A DNA stretch of 64,000 nucleotides from Branchiostoma floridae (taxonomy: Eukaryota; Chordata; Leptocardii; Amphioxiformes; Branchiostomatidae): assembly GCF_000003815.2 (NCBI RefSeq), contig NC_049993.1, positions 13,615,526-13,679,525 of the forward strand. Direction: 5' to 3'. A model generated the notes under the pieces. The model ran no database searches. It was not told the origin of the DNA and worked only from the letters and a program-made list of their open reading frames with translations. Both the position numbers and the translations under genes were made by a program. Of this stretch, positions 26,287-53,848 are shown piece after piece. The stretch's first letter is position 1; each line of letters begins with the position of its first letter.

Positions 26287-26671
26287 TAGGGGTGGGTACC
26301 GGTACCCCAGACCAGAAAAAATCAATAGACCAGAAATTTTGGACCAACTAGAAAATGAACACTCTATATCGCTCGGGGTCCAAATGTTTTGGGGCTTACC
26401 TGTCCAAGAAAATAACAAGAGCATTTCTACCAGGTTTCTACAGTCAAACGTACAGAGGCTGTTAGCCTTATTAACACGAAAATAGGGTTTTAACACGTCA
26501 ATGAGAGTCGAATACCCCACCAAACAGATTCTTTTGTAGCAAAATGGACCATTGTATTGAGTATGATTGTCATACATGTTTTCACAATCATGTCCAGGTC
26601 CGGACCTGTACCTGATCCTGTGGACTTGAACTAGACCTGCATCTGAATTTTCTGTACCGGTACCCACCCTA
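26287..26671. mobile_element. hAT-like inverted-repeat element
   Basis: The left end TAGGGGTGGGTACCGGTAC pairs with GTACCGGTACCCACCCTA on the right. The interior has TCCAGGTCCGGACCTG. A related fragment lies at 52010-52085. The TAGGGGTGGG ends resemble hAT elements; the family call is tentative. Confidence 0.65.
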
Positions 26672-26712
26672 AGATGACAAAGCCCCCTGTACACAACCAG
26701 TGAGTTGATGCT

Positions 26713-26856
26713 TGACCAACATTTCTGGTGACAGTCCGGATATAAAGTCACGTTTGGGACTGCATCACTCACAATTGCAGTAGCGCCACCTACATGCAGT
26801 GCAAAGTAAAACCAGTCAGTACTGGCCTGAGGAAGGTCACAGAAATGTTGGTTAGG
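26713..26856. mobile_element. MITE family 3 copy
   Basis: GACCAACATTTCTGGTGAC and GTCACAGAAATGTTGGTTA form imperfect inverted ends. The core GTTTGGGACTGCAT is shared with 39110-39300. Confidence 0.6.
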
Positions 26857-29545
26857 TTTGAACTTACTGGTTGTATACAAAGAACTTTGACACCCAAGGT
26901 TGAAATTATGTTTTGATGAATTGACTCTACATTCAGGGTATTCTAATGTATGCAACAATATTGATGTACATGTTGTAGTGTAAAGAAACAACTCTTGAAC
27001 ATCAATGATTTTAATGTGAGCTACATATTGTACATAGGTGTGCTTAGATCCAGTGTATCTATAAACAGAGATTTGTTTCATTATTGTTGAATACAAAATA
27101 TATCTCCTTGATGTAAATCCTTTGTTTGTATGAAAGGGCATCGTAAATTTCTGATTCAGTGCAAAACATTGTAAGAGAATTATGTAATGTTTAATCATGT
27201 AAATGACAGGCTACATGTAAAATTATGTTTTTTGTAACCCTAAGAAATGAAAATTTGTAGATCATTTCTACCACCCTTAAGAAGTTGTTCAGATTGTTTA
27301 TGCAAATTCTACATATACATGTACATGTATATGTGTGTATCAACATTTATATGTCACAGACAAAATATCTAACATAAGCTTGTTTTGGTTTGGAAATTGG
27401 TCTAATCATGAAAATCTGATCCTTGAAAAAGAATAGTTTCATCAGATCAAAATCTGATTATATCATGGGAGTTTGTAATTTTTTTCTTGAATTTGAACAT
27501 GTTGCAATATCTAGACAATTTACCAATTCAGTCATATATATTTCAAAAAATTGCATTCCTAACAGATTCCCAAGTGCATTTATGTATTTATTTCAAAGTT
27601 GTAACGAAAAAAGATTTGTGTATTTTTGCTGATCAACTGCCAAATGTTGAACTGGATCCTTTTCTTTCAAATTTAGCAGTTAGAATTTAATCAGGGTCGA
27701 ATATTTGTATATTTAGCAGTTCATTTCTAAACTATCATTCGATAAGGCTGTATTACATGTATTATGCTTAGATTTGACTTTCCAAAGAGCAGAAGTATGC
27801 ATTGTTATTAAGAATGTACGATTGAAATGCTTTTGTTTTTGTGCAGCTTGCATTCCAAGGTTTTTGGCATGAGGGCTAGACCAAAGGAAAAGTCTAGAGC
27901 TAGAATAGTCTACTTAAACTAAGTTGCACAGCCAAATGCTACGAAAAATGCAGTTGCTATTTTGTGACATTTGAAAAGAAATGTGAATAATCGTAATTTG
28001 TACAATACTTAAGTAGCAGTTTGTACATGTATCATTTGCAAGTTGATTATGCCTCAAATGTCTTAATAAACTGTCTCAAAAATTTGTAAAATGTCTTACT
28101 TTTTCCAAACATACTGAAGGCTGTTTTCACAAGTTGTAAAAACAATTAATGTTACAGCTGGTAAAAAAAATCATCAGCCAGAAAATATGAAAGTTGAACT
28201 ATGGAATAAATTTGGTAAACTTGAAAATTTTGAAATATGCCTAAAAAACACTTGTACATGTACATAAGTCCACAGCAATAGAGGCATGGTCAATGGTGCC
28301 ATATGACTATAGTTTTGAAGAGAAGTACACAATATCGATCAATGACGTATTGCAATGTAAAAGTAGAGAGGTAACAAAATGCTCCAGGTAATGTTAACCC
28401 TAGGATGATTGTGGATATTGCAAGTAGTAACAAGAAAAATCTATGTCGCTTGTCCCTTCTTTGGGTTTTCAATGAATGGTGTATAAAGACCTTTTTTTTG
28501 TTTTTAAGTGCACCATAAGTAATTTTGCAAGCTTAGAGATGTAAATTGTATATATGCATTAAGATTAAAGATGTTTACTGCATATCTTGTTTGTATTTTG
28601 TGTGAATATTTACAATTATAAAAGACATCAAGCAGTGAAGTTTTAATTTTTTCTCCATGCATATCAAAATCCTCAGAAACAGTGTCTGACATAATGGCAA
28701 TAACATTACACATTTTAATAGCTGATGATGAGGCCTCTAATATTGGTGGTTCCAAAGCTTTTTATAAGTCATCAACTTCCTTTAAAGGTGCACTAAATGA
28801 TTCTTGGAAAAGTGAAGAAGACAACCAAAAAAATACAGATCACTGTTCATCAAAAAAAAAAAAAAAATTGCAGATAAACGAGTCAAATTTTAGTGGATGA
28901 AAGGTGAATGTAATTCTTTGTGCAATAATTATAGATTTTCTATATTTGGTACCATCTGGAAGTTGGTATGAGTGAGTATGAACTAACCAAGATGGTATTT
29001 GGCCTATGTAAAATTACCACAGGGAAGCAGCTGGCTATGCAGTTTTTTTGGTAAAACTCTAGGCTGTTTTTATTTTTTTCAAAGTCGATGAAGAGTTACT
29101 GAAATGCAGGTAACGTTGAATCGATAGAAAAACATAGTCTATGAAAAATATAATTTGTCGACTGGATTTAACTGTTGCAATCAGGCAAGTTCAAGTTTTG
29201 CAAAATCTGACTTCATACGAATGATTCTACCCCTAAAATTACATTTATGATATCATTAACACTCCTGTCCTAAGGGATCATCACACCTGTTATATACATG
29301 ACATCATTCACACCTGGTGTGGCCTAATTATCTAAACAACAATGCCATTGTTTTTTACGAGATAATTATCCTTAGATCTAAAATATTGCCATCAGATAAA
29401 CATCAAATCATTCATACAAATGTCCTTTTTTGACAAATGGCATCCGCTGGTGCCTGGGGTGTCAAATTTATGAATCTATAACAACGATTACATCAGGCAT
29501 GAAATATTATTTTTGAACAGACAGTCCCTTGGGGCCTTATTCAAA

Positions 29546-29572
29546 ATGGCGGACGAAGTGATGGCTGTTTGA
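29546..29572 (+). promoter_or_regulatory. Upstream ORF before LRRC40
   Basis: ATG GCG GAC GAA GTG ATG GCT GTT TGA is an eight-codon frame in the likely 5'UTR, 69 bases before the LRRC40 start. AAAATGGCGGAC also resembles a YY1 site, so the ATG may mark the promoter rather than be translated. Confidence 0.35.
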
Positions 29573-29640
29573 ATGGATGTTGCCGAAAATTCTTGATCTT
29601 TTCTTTGTGTTTGGCCGCAAAAAAGTAAATTTTAGGAACG

Positions 29641-44426
<14,786 letters not shown>

Positions 44427-44794
44427 CAGCCTTGTCGTAGTCCGACAGAAATGCAGCTTCGCAAAGGAGAAGCAGTATAGAAACCACACACAGGACGATA
44501 TGCAATAGCTTTCGTGTTTTTTGCTTTTTTTGCACAATGTCAGTGTGGTAGATGGTGTTCTGTTTTAAGAGCATTTGAAAACTCGTTGACTTACATGTAC
44601 CCAAATCATGTCTTGCTTTCATTGTTTCAATTGTTTCTTACAACTCTAAGATCTGTGACTGTACATGTGGGTAGAATGGAGTACTAGTGGTTAAATGAAC
44701 ATCTTGTCGGGCAAGCACTGGTAGAACACATTAGATCCAGGAACAATTACATTACCAGTACTATGGGTGTTTGTGTTAGATTGCTTACTTTTGT

Positions 44795-45040
44795 GGTATT
44801 AATTGGAGAAAGGATCAAGAGGTCACAGGTTTGATTCCCAGCTAAATAGTGTGTCTAATGGAAAGGCACTTTACACGACTTTCCTCACTTCAACCTGGTG
44901 TAAAAATGGGTATGTGACTTCTTTTGGGGAAGTAAAAGGCAGTGGAAAGAGAGGGATGGGCTCCACTTTCCAATACCATACATGCCTGAGTCATGACCCC
45001 AAAAAGGCTATGGGACCTTTTACTTCAGGTCAGTTACATT
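44795..45040 (+). repeat. tRNA-derived SINE-like repeat
   Basis: GGTCACAGGTTTGATTCCC resembles a B box. The body (GGAAAGGCACTTTACACGAC, then GGAAAGAGAGGGATGGGCTC) is shared with the SINEs at 51210-51480, 51530-51720 (inverted) and 16895-17290. Confidence 0.65.
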
Positions 45041-45589
45041 TGATATGTAGCAAAGTTCATCATCTCCAAAATAATTGGTCATGCAGCCTTATGCTAGGGT
45101 TGTTTTCTACGGAATGCGTTCCATATATTATACTTGATAATTCAAGACATACATGCAGTATGTTTGAAATTCTGAAAAAAATTCTGTAAAACAGAAATGC
45201 TGGATTTTATTATCATATATTATGATCTACTATCATTATTTTGTGTGGAAACATTTTGGACAATTTACTGGTAAAAATGGCCAGATATACTCTATAGGAA
45301 TTTTCATTTTTCTTTTGTTGTTGGGTTAATTATGCAGTATTGAAAATAATTTTGAGATGGTTATGGTTATTAACACGAGGAAAGAGGTATTTTGGAATGA
45401 ATTTGATACTAAAACCAGATTATGGGAACTATGTGGTTTTCAGGCTTGTTGAGCAATAATGTAGTTTTCCCCACCGACCTATTTAGTAATTACTTTGTTC
45501 TGCATACATGTATGCGATGATGTTGGAGTGTGGCTACGTGTTGAAGCAATCCACAGTATTTTTCCAGCAAGGCCACACCAATATACATA

Positions 45590-45700
45590 TACTCTCCAAG
45601 CAGAGGTCGAGTCGCAGAGATATAGCAGTAGTCTGGAAATTTATCAGCACGCTCCTCTTACCATATCTCTGTGACTCAACCTCTGCTTGGAGAGTAGATA
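45590..45700. mobile_element. MITE, CTCCAAGCAGA family
   Basis: ACTCTCCAAGCAGAGGTCGA and its inverted counterpart near 45675-45698 enclose the element. AGTCGCAGAGATAT pairs with ATATCTCTGTGACT further in. Confidence 0.75.
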
Positions 45701-46244
45701 TGTATTGGTTTGCAGTCTGCTCCATTGTTTCTCTGCAAAATTTGATAACCAAGATATTAAATTTGTGTGGCCTAGCCATTAGACTTCGTATCAGTCCTGT
45801 GAATTTGGATTTTTTTCCTGTACTGTACATTGTCCAAAAGTGGGATTTATGGTAATGTTATCCCTTATACTGTAAAGCTGCTATTGATTCTTGTGTGTCT
45901 GTTTGTTGTGTTCAAGTGTTGTGCAACCCCACCAGTGCAAGTAATAGTCTTGGTTTAGACAAAGATCCCTTAAATGATGAGTTTCAATAAAAAAGAATGC
46001 ATGCCTTATATGAGAATCAGTGATTTAGGGATCATAATCATATTTGATATCCAAATATTTAAGTTAGGAAATCAGTGTACGTTTGAATATGATAACTTCA
46101 CGTTCAACAAGGAATGATCATTAGGAGTTGATCAGAAGCTGCATTGATGTGATGTAATAAAATGTAACAAAATAGCTTGTGGTTGCTTATTGTCACTTCT
46201 TTGTAAGCCTGTTGATTGAAGACTATATAGTATACAAGAAACAA

Positions 46245-46735
46245 AAGATTTCATGCCCCATGAAATATTTAGTTTCCAATTACGTTCTAATTTACATGTC
46301 ATTGTGTACATCTGTCTAAATGAGCTGCATGATGATTATCGTGGGAATTCCTCATTCATTTTAGTTATCCTCCTTGAGATGATTTACAAAAACGCCCCTG
46401 CAGTTCCAGCCCAAGCTGCTAGGGGACTGAAACAACTACATGTACACCACTTCTTCCTTATAAAACTATCTGCCACCAAAATATCAAGACCATAGCATGT
46501 CCTTGTCAAAATATATGTAAATTCTGCTGCAGTACCAAGGTTACACACCAGGGGGCCCAAAATTTACTTTGATTTTCAGCTTCCCAGCACTTTCCCACAA
46601 ACCAAATATTATTACAATCCATTTAGACTTTGAGGTTCTAAAGTTAAGCTGACCCCAACTATCCATAAACACAGACAGACACCACCAAACTATACCTCTA
46701 TCTTTCATGGAGGTAGCAAAACCTCTTATTTTACA
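46245..46735. repeat. Possible interspersed repeat between LRRC40 and CLPP
   Basis: The stretch CCTGCAGTTCCAGCCCAAGC followed by ACACACCAGGGGGCCCAAAA reads like a dispersed repeat rather than a gene; its open frames have no family resemblance. I cannot confirm copy number from this window. Confidence 0.3.
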
Positions 46736-46967
46736 GGATTATAAAAAGGACAAGAGACAAAAGTGAGAACTCTTTATCACTTTATTACAACTTTGTATCA
46801 TACTATGTTTGTACTATGGGATCTCACATTAGATAATAAATGGAATTGACACTATAATGAATGATTCCTCAAAATAATTAGCAGAAATATTGGACACTTA
46901 AATTCTGTTTAAACCACCTTATAAATACACAAACAAATGGTGTGAATCTGAGTCTGCCATTCATGCA

Positions 46968-49900
46968 CTAGGAAGAAGGGACGTCGGCGCCGGCTTTGTC
47001 GAGCGGTGGGTGTTCCAACACCTTGTCAATCAAACCAAATGCCTCCGCTTCTACAGGACTCATGAATCGGTCTCGGTCCATGGATTCCTCTGTAAAACAA
47101 GAAATCAAAGATCTCATTCCTCCATGAGTTTTTGTGAATATCTTGTTCCTAATTCTGTCAATGTATTTTCCCATAAGGCAACATGCAAACATAGAAAGAA
47201 TTTGAAGACAGGAAGTGTGATAACATCTGACAACTTTTTCTGGGACCTTTGACCTAACTTCCTGTCAGTGTCCTGACATGCCTAGCATAATTCCTCCCAT
47301 TTCACATATGAGACATTAGAAGGCCAACATTCGTGAGCAAATGTAGAATATCTCCCGTTAACAAAAAAATGAATAAGGCAATTTGAAAGTAAATGGTATT
47401 CAGAGAAAAACATTACAAAATGTAATAAAGCAACAGCTAATTAAACTATGTACAAACATTTTTCTTATCTTTTCTGCAAATACACCTATAGTAGACTACA
47501 CTATTTCATACAGATAATACATACCAATAACAGAAAGCTCCTGTCCAGTGTGTTTTACATACAGCTTGTTCATTTGTTGTTTCAACTTGCTGATTTCTTC
47601 TGCCTGGATGAGGATATCTGATGCCTGGCCCTGTGGAAAGTTGCAAAACAACAAGATGCTTCAGTACTGTAAAGATCTGATACCATGTTACTGATTTCAG
47701 AGTTTTTTCCTTCTGAATATTTGAGTCTTTAGAGTGCAGTATTATATAAGAAGTACAGCTTAACTAAAAAAAATACCTCCATTTGTGTCTGGAAAAAAAA
47801 GGAAGAATAAGGGGGGCTGTGTCCCCTTCCTGGGTCATTCATTCATTGTTCACCTTATATCGTTTTTAAGAGAAAAGTGAAAACAGGAAAAGAGATAACC
47901 TATACAGAGACCTTTCACCTAACTTCCTTTCAGTTTATACATTTCCCACTGGCTTCCATATTGTAATACAAATGCACATGCATGTAACAGGAAATAGGTG
48001 ACAGGAACTGAAATAACCTTTGATTCTGAGATCTTTCAAGGACCTTTGGCCTAACTTTCTTTCAGTGTACCAGATATGCCTAGAATGTGGAAATAATTTA
48101 AGAACACAAGAAAAACTACCTACCGCTGCCTGTCCGTGCGGCTGGTGTACCATGATGCGAGAGTTGGGTAGGGAGTGTCTACAGCCAGGTGTGCCAGCTG
48201 CCAGTAGTAGGGAGGCCATGCTGCAGGCCTGCCCCACACACCAGGTGTTCACAGGTGGCAGGATGTACTGCATGGTGTCATAGATACCCAGCCCTGCTGT
48301 CACCGAGCCACCTGGGGGGAGGGGGGCATACCAGTTCTTACAAGTCAAACTCAAGGCTGCAAACACCATAGTACAACAACAGTAATGGATATGTTATGAA
48401 TGGTGAATTACTAAACAATGCTCTACAGTAAGTCCAATATCTACAATGCATGTGTTTGCTATTTCATTCATCAGTTTCCTACAAGTACATAATATTAATA
48501 AAGTACTAGTATCATGATCAGAAAGCATCTATTAGGAGACATTGTGTACATTATTTTTCATATGTTTGTGTCTGAGATAATACCTATTTTGCATAGAACA
48601 CTGGATATTGGATTATATACTAGTACATGTAGTATCAGGAAATCAGTATTGCATAAGCAGTACATCATCAAATGTAAAAAAAAATCATGAAAATTCAGTC
48701 TAGAGAGTCTTCTTCAGTAACCCCGTTTTAAAGTTTCAAAGTAAAACAACCCTGCAGTTCCACAGAAACGTGCATAGGGGGAGTTGCGGATTGAAATATG
48801 TTTGACTGACCAGGACTGTTGATGTACATGTGAACTGGTTTCTTGTTGCTCTCTGACTGCAGAAACAGGAGCTGGGCCACTACAAGACTGGACATCTCGT
48901 CTGAAATCTTAAGAAAAACAAGGAGTAAAAATGGTCATTTTAGCGATTACTTCAAGAGAAATATTTGTTTCATGACTTGAAACATCATTTTTTAAACATC
49001 ACTTTTAAAACATCAAATTAGCCCTCTTGTTTGAAAAGTATTGAACCCTAAAAGATACAATGCAACAATAGACATGTGATTTCCAAAGAAACAATACCAT
49101 GTCAAAACAAATATGATATTAACAGTCTCAGAATTTGTCTCTACTCACTGGGCCCATGACACAGATGATCCTCTCCTTAAGCAGACGAGAGTAGATATCA
49201 TAGGCTCTCTCTCCACGCCCCTAAACAACAAAATGAAAAGATCAATATTCTTTGGATGTCCCTATGGCTCAATTGGTAGTGTACTCAAAGTTAAGCTCCT
49301 GGTTCCTATTAATACAATTGAGAGAGAACATCCTTCTTGGAGCTGCATTCGTCTTTTGGAAGGCACGTAAAATGGTGGCCCCGTGTTCGAGGACGGCAGA
49401 TGCCTCGAGCACATTGAAACACGCATATTATTCAGGTGGGTACCTACTGCCTGCACTACAAGATGAATAAATCTTAACAATGGCTGACACAGTAGAAAAT
49501 CATAAATATTGCATATGATAAGCTTGTTCACAGTTTGAAGTATGTATGAGCAGTGGTTTCCAGAGAGGCCGGTGAAGGAGGCTATGTTGCCAGGGGCTTT
49601 CAACTTTGACCTACTAGTACTACCCACAATACACAACACAGCACATGGGCATAGCAAACTGTGAACTAGCTTATCACAAATAGATTAAACTATAAAGTGA
49701 CAATTTGTAAGACTTACCGTTTGTTCCACCACAATCGGCACCATTGGCCGAAGGGTCTGTGCAGAGCTCTGGAACCCTCGGCAGCTCTGTGCTGGAGACA
49801 GGACCACCAGGCATCTCGGTAACCTCTGACTCTGAGTAATAAACAAAACATACAGATGTACAGGTAAATATCAATACACTAAATAACTTGAAGCACATTA

Positions 49901-50593
49901 TTGTCATTATTGTCTTTATTTCAACTGAGTGTTATAACATGCTGGACAATCCTATTTAAATAACATACAAATGGGGTCTGCATGGGGGGATCCTGGTAAC
50001 ACTTAAAGGCAAATTAAAGAGGGCCAACAGTGATTGACCATCAATTCCCGGGGGCTAGTATTACTGCCACCTGGTAATGCTAGATGGTACGCTACCTTGT
50101 TCTTGCAAAAGGCTTGGGAATGAGTTCACTGGATTGTTTCATTTACATTCATTGGGTGCCTGGCACAACAAGACGGTAAACACAACCTATATGCCTTGAA
50201 TTGACATATTTATATCTGGCATTCAAATATACGATACAATGAAATATTTTGTCAATAACACTTGAATTATGAATTCAGGATAACAAATAACTTATACTTG
50301 CGACGTAAAAGAATTAAGGTGACCAATTACAATGCATGAATAACTTACAGTATTTTACTACAAATAACAGCTGACAGAAAAATTCGTGTAGACCCTCATA
50401 CCCGTTACATATTGCCTCTGATTTAATATCTTTACATAAAGTGTTGCATAAGCCTGCATAAAATCTGCCCCCCTCCCCAACCACAAAACATTTATTTCTA
50501 CATCTATCTTCAAGCGATTTTACGCAAACAAGTCTATTCTTTGTAACCCAACACTACTCCTAAACTAGAACTTACTGTCAGACTCCTGATCAT
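46968..50593 (-). CDS. CLPP: Mitochondrial ATP-dependent Clp protease proteolytic subunit
   Basis: CLPP is the serine peptidase that partners CLPX in the mitochondrial matrix. Seven exons (high-low): 50593-50576 (MIRSLT), 49831-49718, 49220-49145, 48900-48811, 48311-48124, 47630-47525 and 47089-46968. They total 714 nt, or 237 residues, with phases consistent; human is 277, with a longer transit peptide. Exon 2 supplies a basic transit sequence and VPIVVEQT. The catalytic triad is intact: Ser130 in [14 protein letters not shown], His155 in IMVHQP, and Asp204 in MDRDRFMSP. The spacings equal the human ones (25 and 49). The residue before the catalytic Ser is Cys, where human has Ala. A repeated intronic segment follows three exons. 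It is divergent from IMP3. Confidence 0.96.
49253..49470 (+). repeat. tRNA-derived SINE-like repeat in CLPP intron 2
   Basis: CCTATGGCTCAATTGGTAGT resembles a tRNA A box, with a degenerate CCGTGTTCGAGGAC B-box-like word about 120 bp later. The limits are approximate. Confidence 0.45.
49518..49679. mobile_element. MITE family 2 copy
   Basis: GATAAGCTTGTTCACAGTTTG at the left and its inverted counterpart CAAACTGTGAACTAGCTTATC at the right match except for one base. It is the clearest copy of this family. Confidence 0.8.
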
Positions 50594-51209
50594 GGTGATG
50601 ATGTGTCTACAAGACAGCTCACACGTCTCAGGTTAGTTAGATAAAAACAGGGTCACGACTATCAACTGGAGCTCCAGATGCTTGCCCTTTAACCTACGGA
50701 CTGCGCCATTCGAGATATAGGATACTAAATTTCTATAAGGTTAAAGATAATTCGGACTGAAATAATTTTGTTGAAAACAATAATCTTTAATGTAATCGAA
50801 CATATGATCATTATAATGCTGTAGTACTAATATCTGCTAAATTTGGTTATTGTTGACGAAGAAATTTTGCGATACTTTCAAGCATCCCTATTTTTTTATT
50901 ATGTGCTCATCCAAGATGGCAGCGATCATGCAAAACCATGCGTGCAGTTTCCGTCTATAATTTTCATGGTTTTGTTGAACATTTCGACGTTGTGAAGCTT
51001 AGCAGAGCAGATTCACATACCAATATACAAAAGTGACAGGCAGCCCCAACAGTTACAGGTATTTTTATTGTACTTATTTTCGGTTCTGAAATCAGAGGCA
51101 TATGTACGCATGCATCAAGGAGGATATGTTTATGCATCAACTTTTATATTACTGTATTACTTGCTATATATCATCATCTTGTCCTCTATATGGTATTATA
51201 TATTTGGCA

Positions 51210-51480
51210 TCGTGTTGGCTTAACGGTTAGGAAATTCTGGCACCAGAGGTCCTTGGTTTGAATCCCTTGACATGCCACCAAAATTATGTTGTACCATTGG
51301 GAAAGGCACTTTCCTCACTCAAACAAAAAAACAAATTCCGCCCAGGTGTAAAACTTTGGTACCTGACTTCGGTTGGGGAGGTGAAAGCTGGTGGAAAGAG
51401 AGGGATGGGCTCTGCCTGCCAATACCGTGCCCTAAACACCACTGCCCCTATGGCCTCATAAAAGCTATCAGCTGTATACT
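51210..51480 (+). repeat. tRNA-derived SINE-like repeat
   Basis: TTGGCTTAACGGTTAGG (A-box-like) and GTCCTTGGTTTGAATCCC (B-box-like) lead into a body with GGGAAAGGCACTTTCCTCAC and GGAAAGAGAGGGATGGGCTC. Confidence 0.7.
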
Positions 51481-51529
51481 TAAAGATATGCATGATCATG
51501 AAATATAAATATGTAAAGGCAAAGGCAAA

Positions 51530-51720
51530 GGTATAGCCCTTTTGAGGCCAGTGGGTTGTTATCCACTGTGTTTAGGGCACGGTATTGGGAGGTCAAGCCC
51601 ATCCCTCTTCTTTGACTGCTTTTTACCTCCCTGACGGAAGACAGGTAGCATTACAGGATTCAAACCCCAGACCTCTGGGTTCTGGGCTAAACAGCCTGCA
51701 GTTATGCCTCACGACCCAAC
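51530..51720 (-). repeat. Inverted partner SINE
   Basis: It is the reverse complement of the same family: GGGCACGGTATTGGGAGGTC matches the 3' body, and GGATTCAAACCCCAGACCTC is an inverted B box. It faces the copy at 51210-51480 and could form a hairpin in the primary transcript. Confidence 0.65.
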
Positions 51721-51840
51721 TACATACATTGGTAACATATGGTGAAGTCTGAAACAACTTACTGTACTGAACAAACTTGACAAAAATACATGGTTTTCCC
51801 TCCAACAGGTCAACTCAGATTTTGAGAACACTCCTCCAAG

Positions 51841-53848
51841 ATGCGTCGGCTGAAGTTCCATGAGAAGAAGCTCCTGAAGAAGGTTGACTTCATCTCCTGG
51901 GACGTGGACAACAACCTTCAGGAGGTCAAGGTCATGAGGAAGTACCACATCAACAGGAGGGAGGAGTATACCAAGTAAGGGAGATGTTTGGGTTTGAATT
52001 ATGGTTGGGTAATGGTACAGAAAATTCAGATCCAGGTCCGGTTCAGGTCCAGAGGATCAGGTCCAGGTCCGGACCTGAACCTTGACAAAGTTGTAAATGG
52101 GCAATATTAAAAAAAACAAGGGTCTGTTTCACTACAAAAGAAACTATTTGGTGGGAGTATCTGACACCCATTGGCATTTTCAAATCCTATCTTCATGTAC
52201 TAAACATCAGTCACAAAGTTTGACTGCAGAAACTTGGTAGCAGTAAGACTATAAACCCTACTATCACACCCATGAAAATAATTGTAGCTTTCCCAATCAA
52301 CTCTTGCTCTGGGCAATAGGGCCAATGGGCTTGTCTAACCCTGTAGACATTTTTATAGCTATAGAGTCAATATTTATCACAACAATCACTTGTGTTCACT
52401 TCTTTTTTCTCAGGTATAACAAACTTAGCCGAGAAGTCAGAGTTCTGGTGGAAAAAATAAAGGAGTTGGATGTACAGGTGAGTGTTTGTAAACTACAAGT
52501 TGGTATATTACACTTCAAGTTCTTTGATTCAGAAAGAAATGAGCCCCCTCCCTTTCACAACTCCTTTTAACCAACCAAACTTAAAGGGAAGACCTGAAGG
52601 TAAAGTGATCTTCATTTAGTTTTAACTTGCTGAATTGAAGACTATCAAATTGAAGAGCTAATCTCCCTCTTGTTGTTACAGAGAAGACATACACAATATA
52701 TACTTATATACAGGTTCATTCTGCCTGGGAAATTCCCCCAGACAAGAACAATGTCCTGAACAGTGGACTACGGCTTAACGTCTCATCAAAAAAAGACAAT
52801 AACCCTTTCCAGTTGCATGTTTGGTAAGTGACTACTATAAGATTTAACTCCCCAACTCAATGTGGATCCAGAGGTATTTATTTGTGTGATTTTGACGTGT
52901 TTTTCTGTCCGAAGGATCCGTTCCGTACGGAGTGTAGCGAGCGCCTGTTGGAGAAGATGTATGTTCTCGGGCTGATCCCCACCAAGAGGAACCTGGGTAA
53001 CGTGACCAAGGTGTCAGCCTCCAGCTTCTGTAGAAGAAGACTTCCTGTCATCATGGTCAAACTACGGATGGCTCAGACTTTACAGGTGAGTTTCTACAGT
53101 CAAGAGGCTAGTACTGGTAGTCACTGTTTAAAAAAGTGGAATATCTGCTAGGGTGATGGCAATAAAGTCATTTTACTGACATTTTCAGTGCTTTTTTCTG
53201 TCAACATTTTGCAAGAACTATTCTAAATTTTTAGACAGAGGGTTTTTCAAAGAAAAGTTCTCCCCTCTATTTCCAGTGGTCTTATACCTTTATAAAGTTT
53301 TGAATAAACTTGGAGTCTCTGTTATTTTTTGTTGACTTAGGCATGGTCACATAAATCATGCAATCATTGTACAATTTTGATGCCGTAGGATTTTCAAGCA
53401 GGCTATGACAGAACCAACCATCGACAAGGATTTAAAACAGACTTCTGTGTAGCAAGACAGCTGAACTTTGCAGGATGCATATACTAGTATGTGCATGGCT
53501 GTCCCCCAAAATGCCCTAAGTGAACTATTTTATGACAATCACACACCCTACAAATGTATGTGACCATGCTCTAAGTTGAAACTTTTTCTTTGAAACGGTT
53601 CACTGAACTTAGGATGTGCTATTTTCAGTTCTATTCAGTGGGCATGATTTTGTTCCAACCTTGTTTTCCAGATGGCTACACAGTTTATAGAACAGGGGCA
53701 CGTTCGCGTGGGCCCGGAGCTGATCACTGACCCCGCCTTCCTGGTCACGCGCAACATGGAGGACTTCGTGACGTGGGTGGACACGTCCAAGATACGACAG
53801 CACCTCATGGAGTATAACGAGGCGCGGGATGACTACGATTTAGCGTAA
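51841..53848 (+). CDS. IMP3: U3 small nucleolar ribonucleoprotein IMP3
   Basis: IMP3 is a nucleolar protein of the small-subunit processome. It binds U3 snoRNA and helps base-pair it to pre-18S rRNA; it is related to ribosomal protein S4. Exons: 51841-51974, 52414-52477, 52915-53085 and 53672-53848. They total 546 nt, or 181 residues (human 184), with all phases matching. The N-terminus [20 protein letters not shown] is typical. The S4 domain covers [20 protein letters not shown] and [20 protein letters not shown]. The C-terminus [22 protein letters not shown] matches the family. The start follows a candidate UTR acceptor and is the first ATG after it. Confidence 0.97.

Larger units (their letters stand above)
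26215..29545. other. NCSTN 3' region and spacer to LRRC40
   Basis: No coding exon was recognised. Possible NCSTN poly(A) signals include AATAAA near 28065 and 28205. MITEs lie at 26287-26671 and 26713-26856. A 308-codon minus-strand open frame at 26272-27198 overlaps both and shows no family features. Confidence 0.5.
50594..51840. promoter_or_regulatory. Divergent CLPP/IMP3 upstream region with probable IMP3 5'UTR exon
   Basis: The start codons point outward, 1.25 kb apart. CCAAGATGGCAGC at 50912-50924 is YY1-like and may mark the IMP3 start. A possible non-coding exon ends at about 51058 (AGTTACAG/GTATTTTT). The acceptor CCCTCCAACAG ends near 51808, 32 bases before the IMP3 ATG. Two opposed SINEs lie in the putative intron. 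Confidence 0.4.

Noticed and set aside
26272-27198. 308-codon open frame on the minus strand after NCSTN
   Set aside because: It overlaps two MITEs, has no recognisable domain, and reads like translated intergenic DNA rich in Cys, Tyr and Phe. Length alone is not enough.
45508-45855. 115-codon open frame
   Set aside because: It spans a MITE and the downstream region of LRRC40; no domain or splice support.
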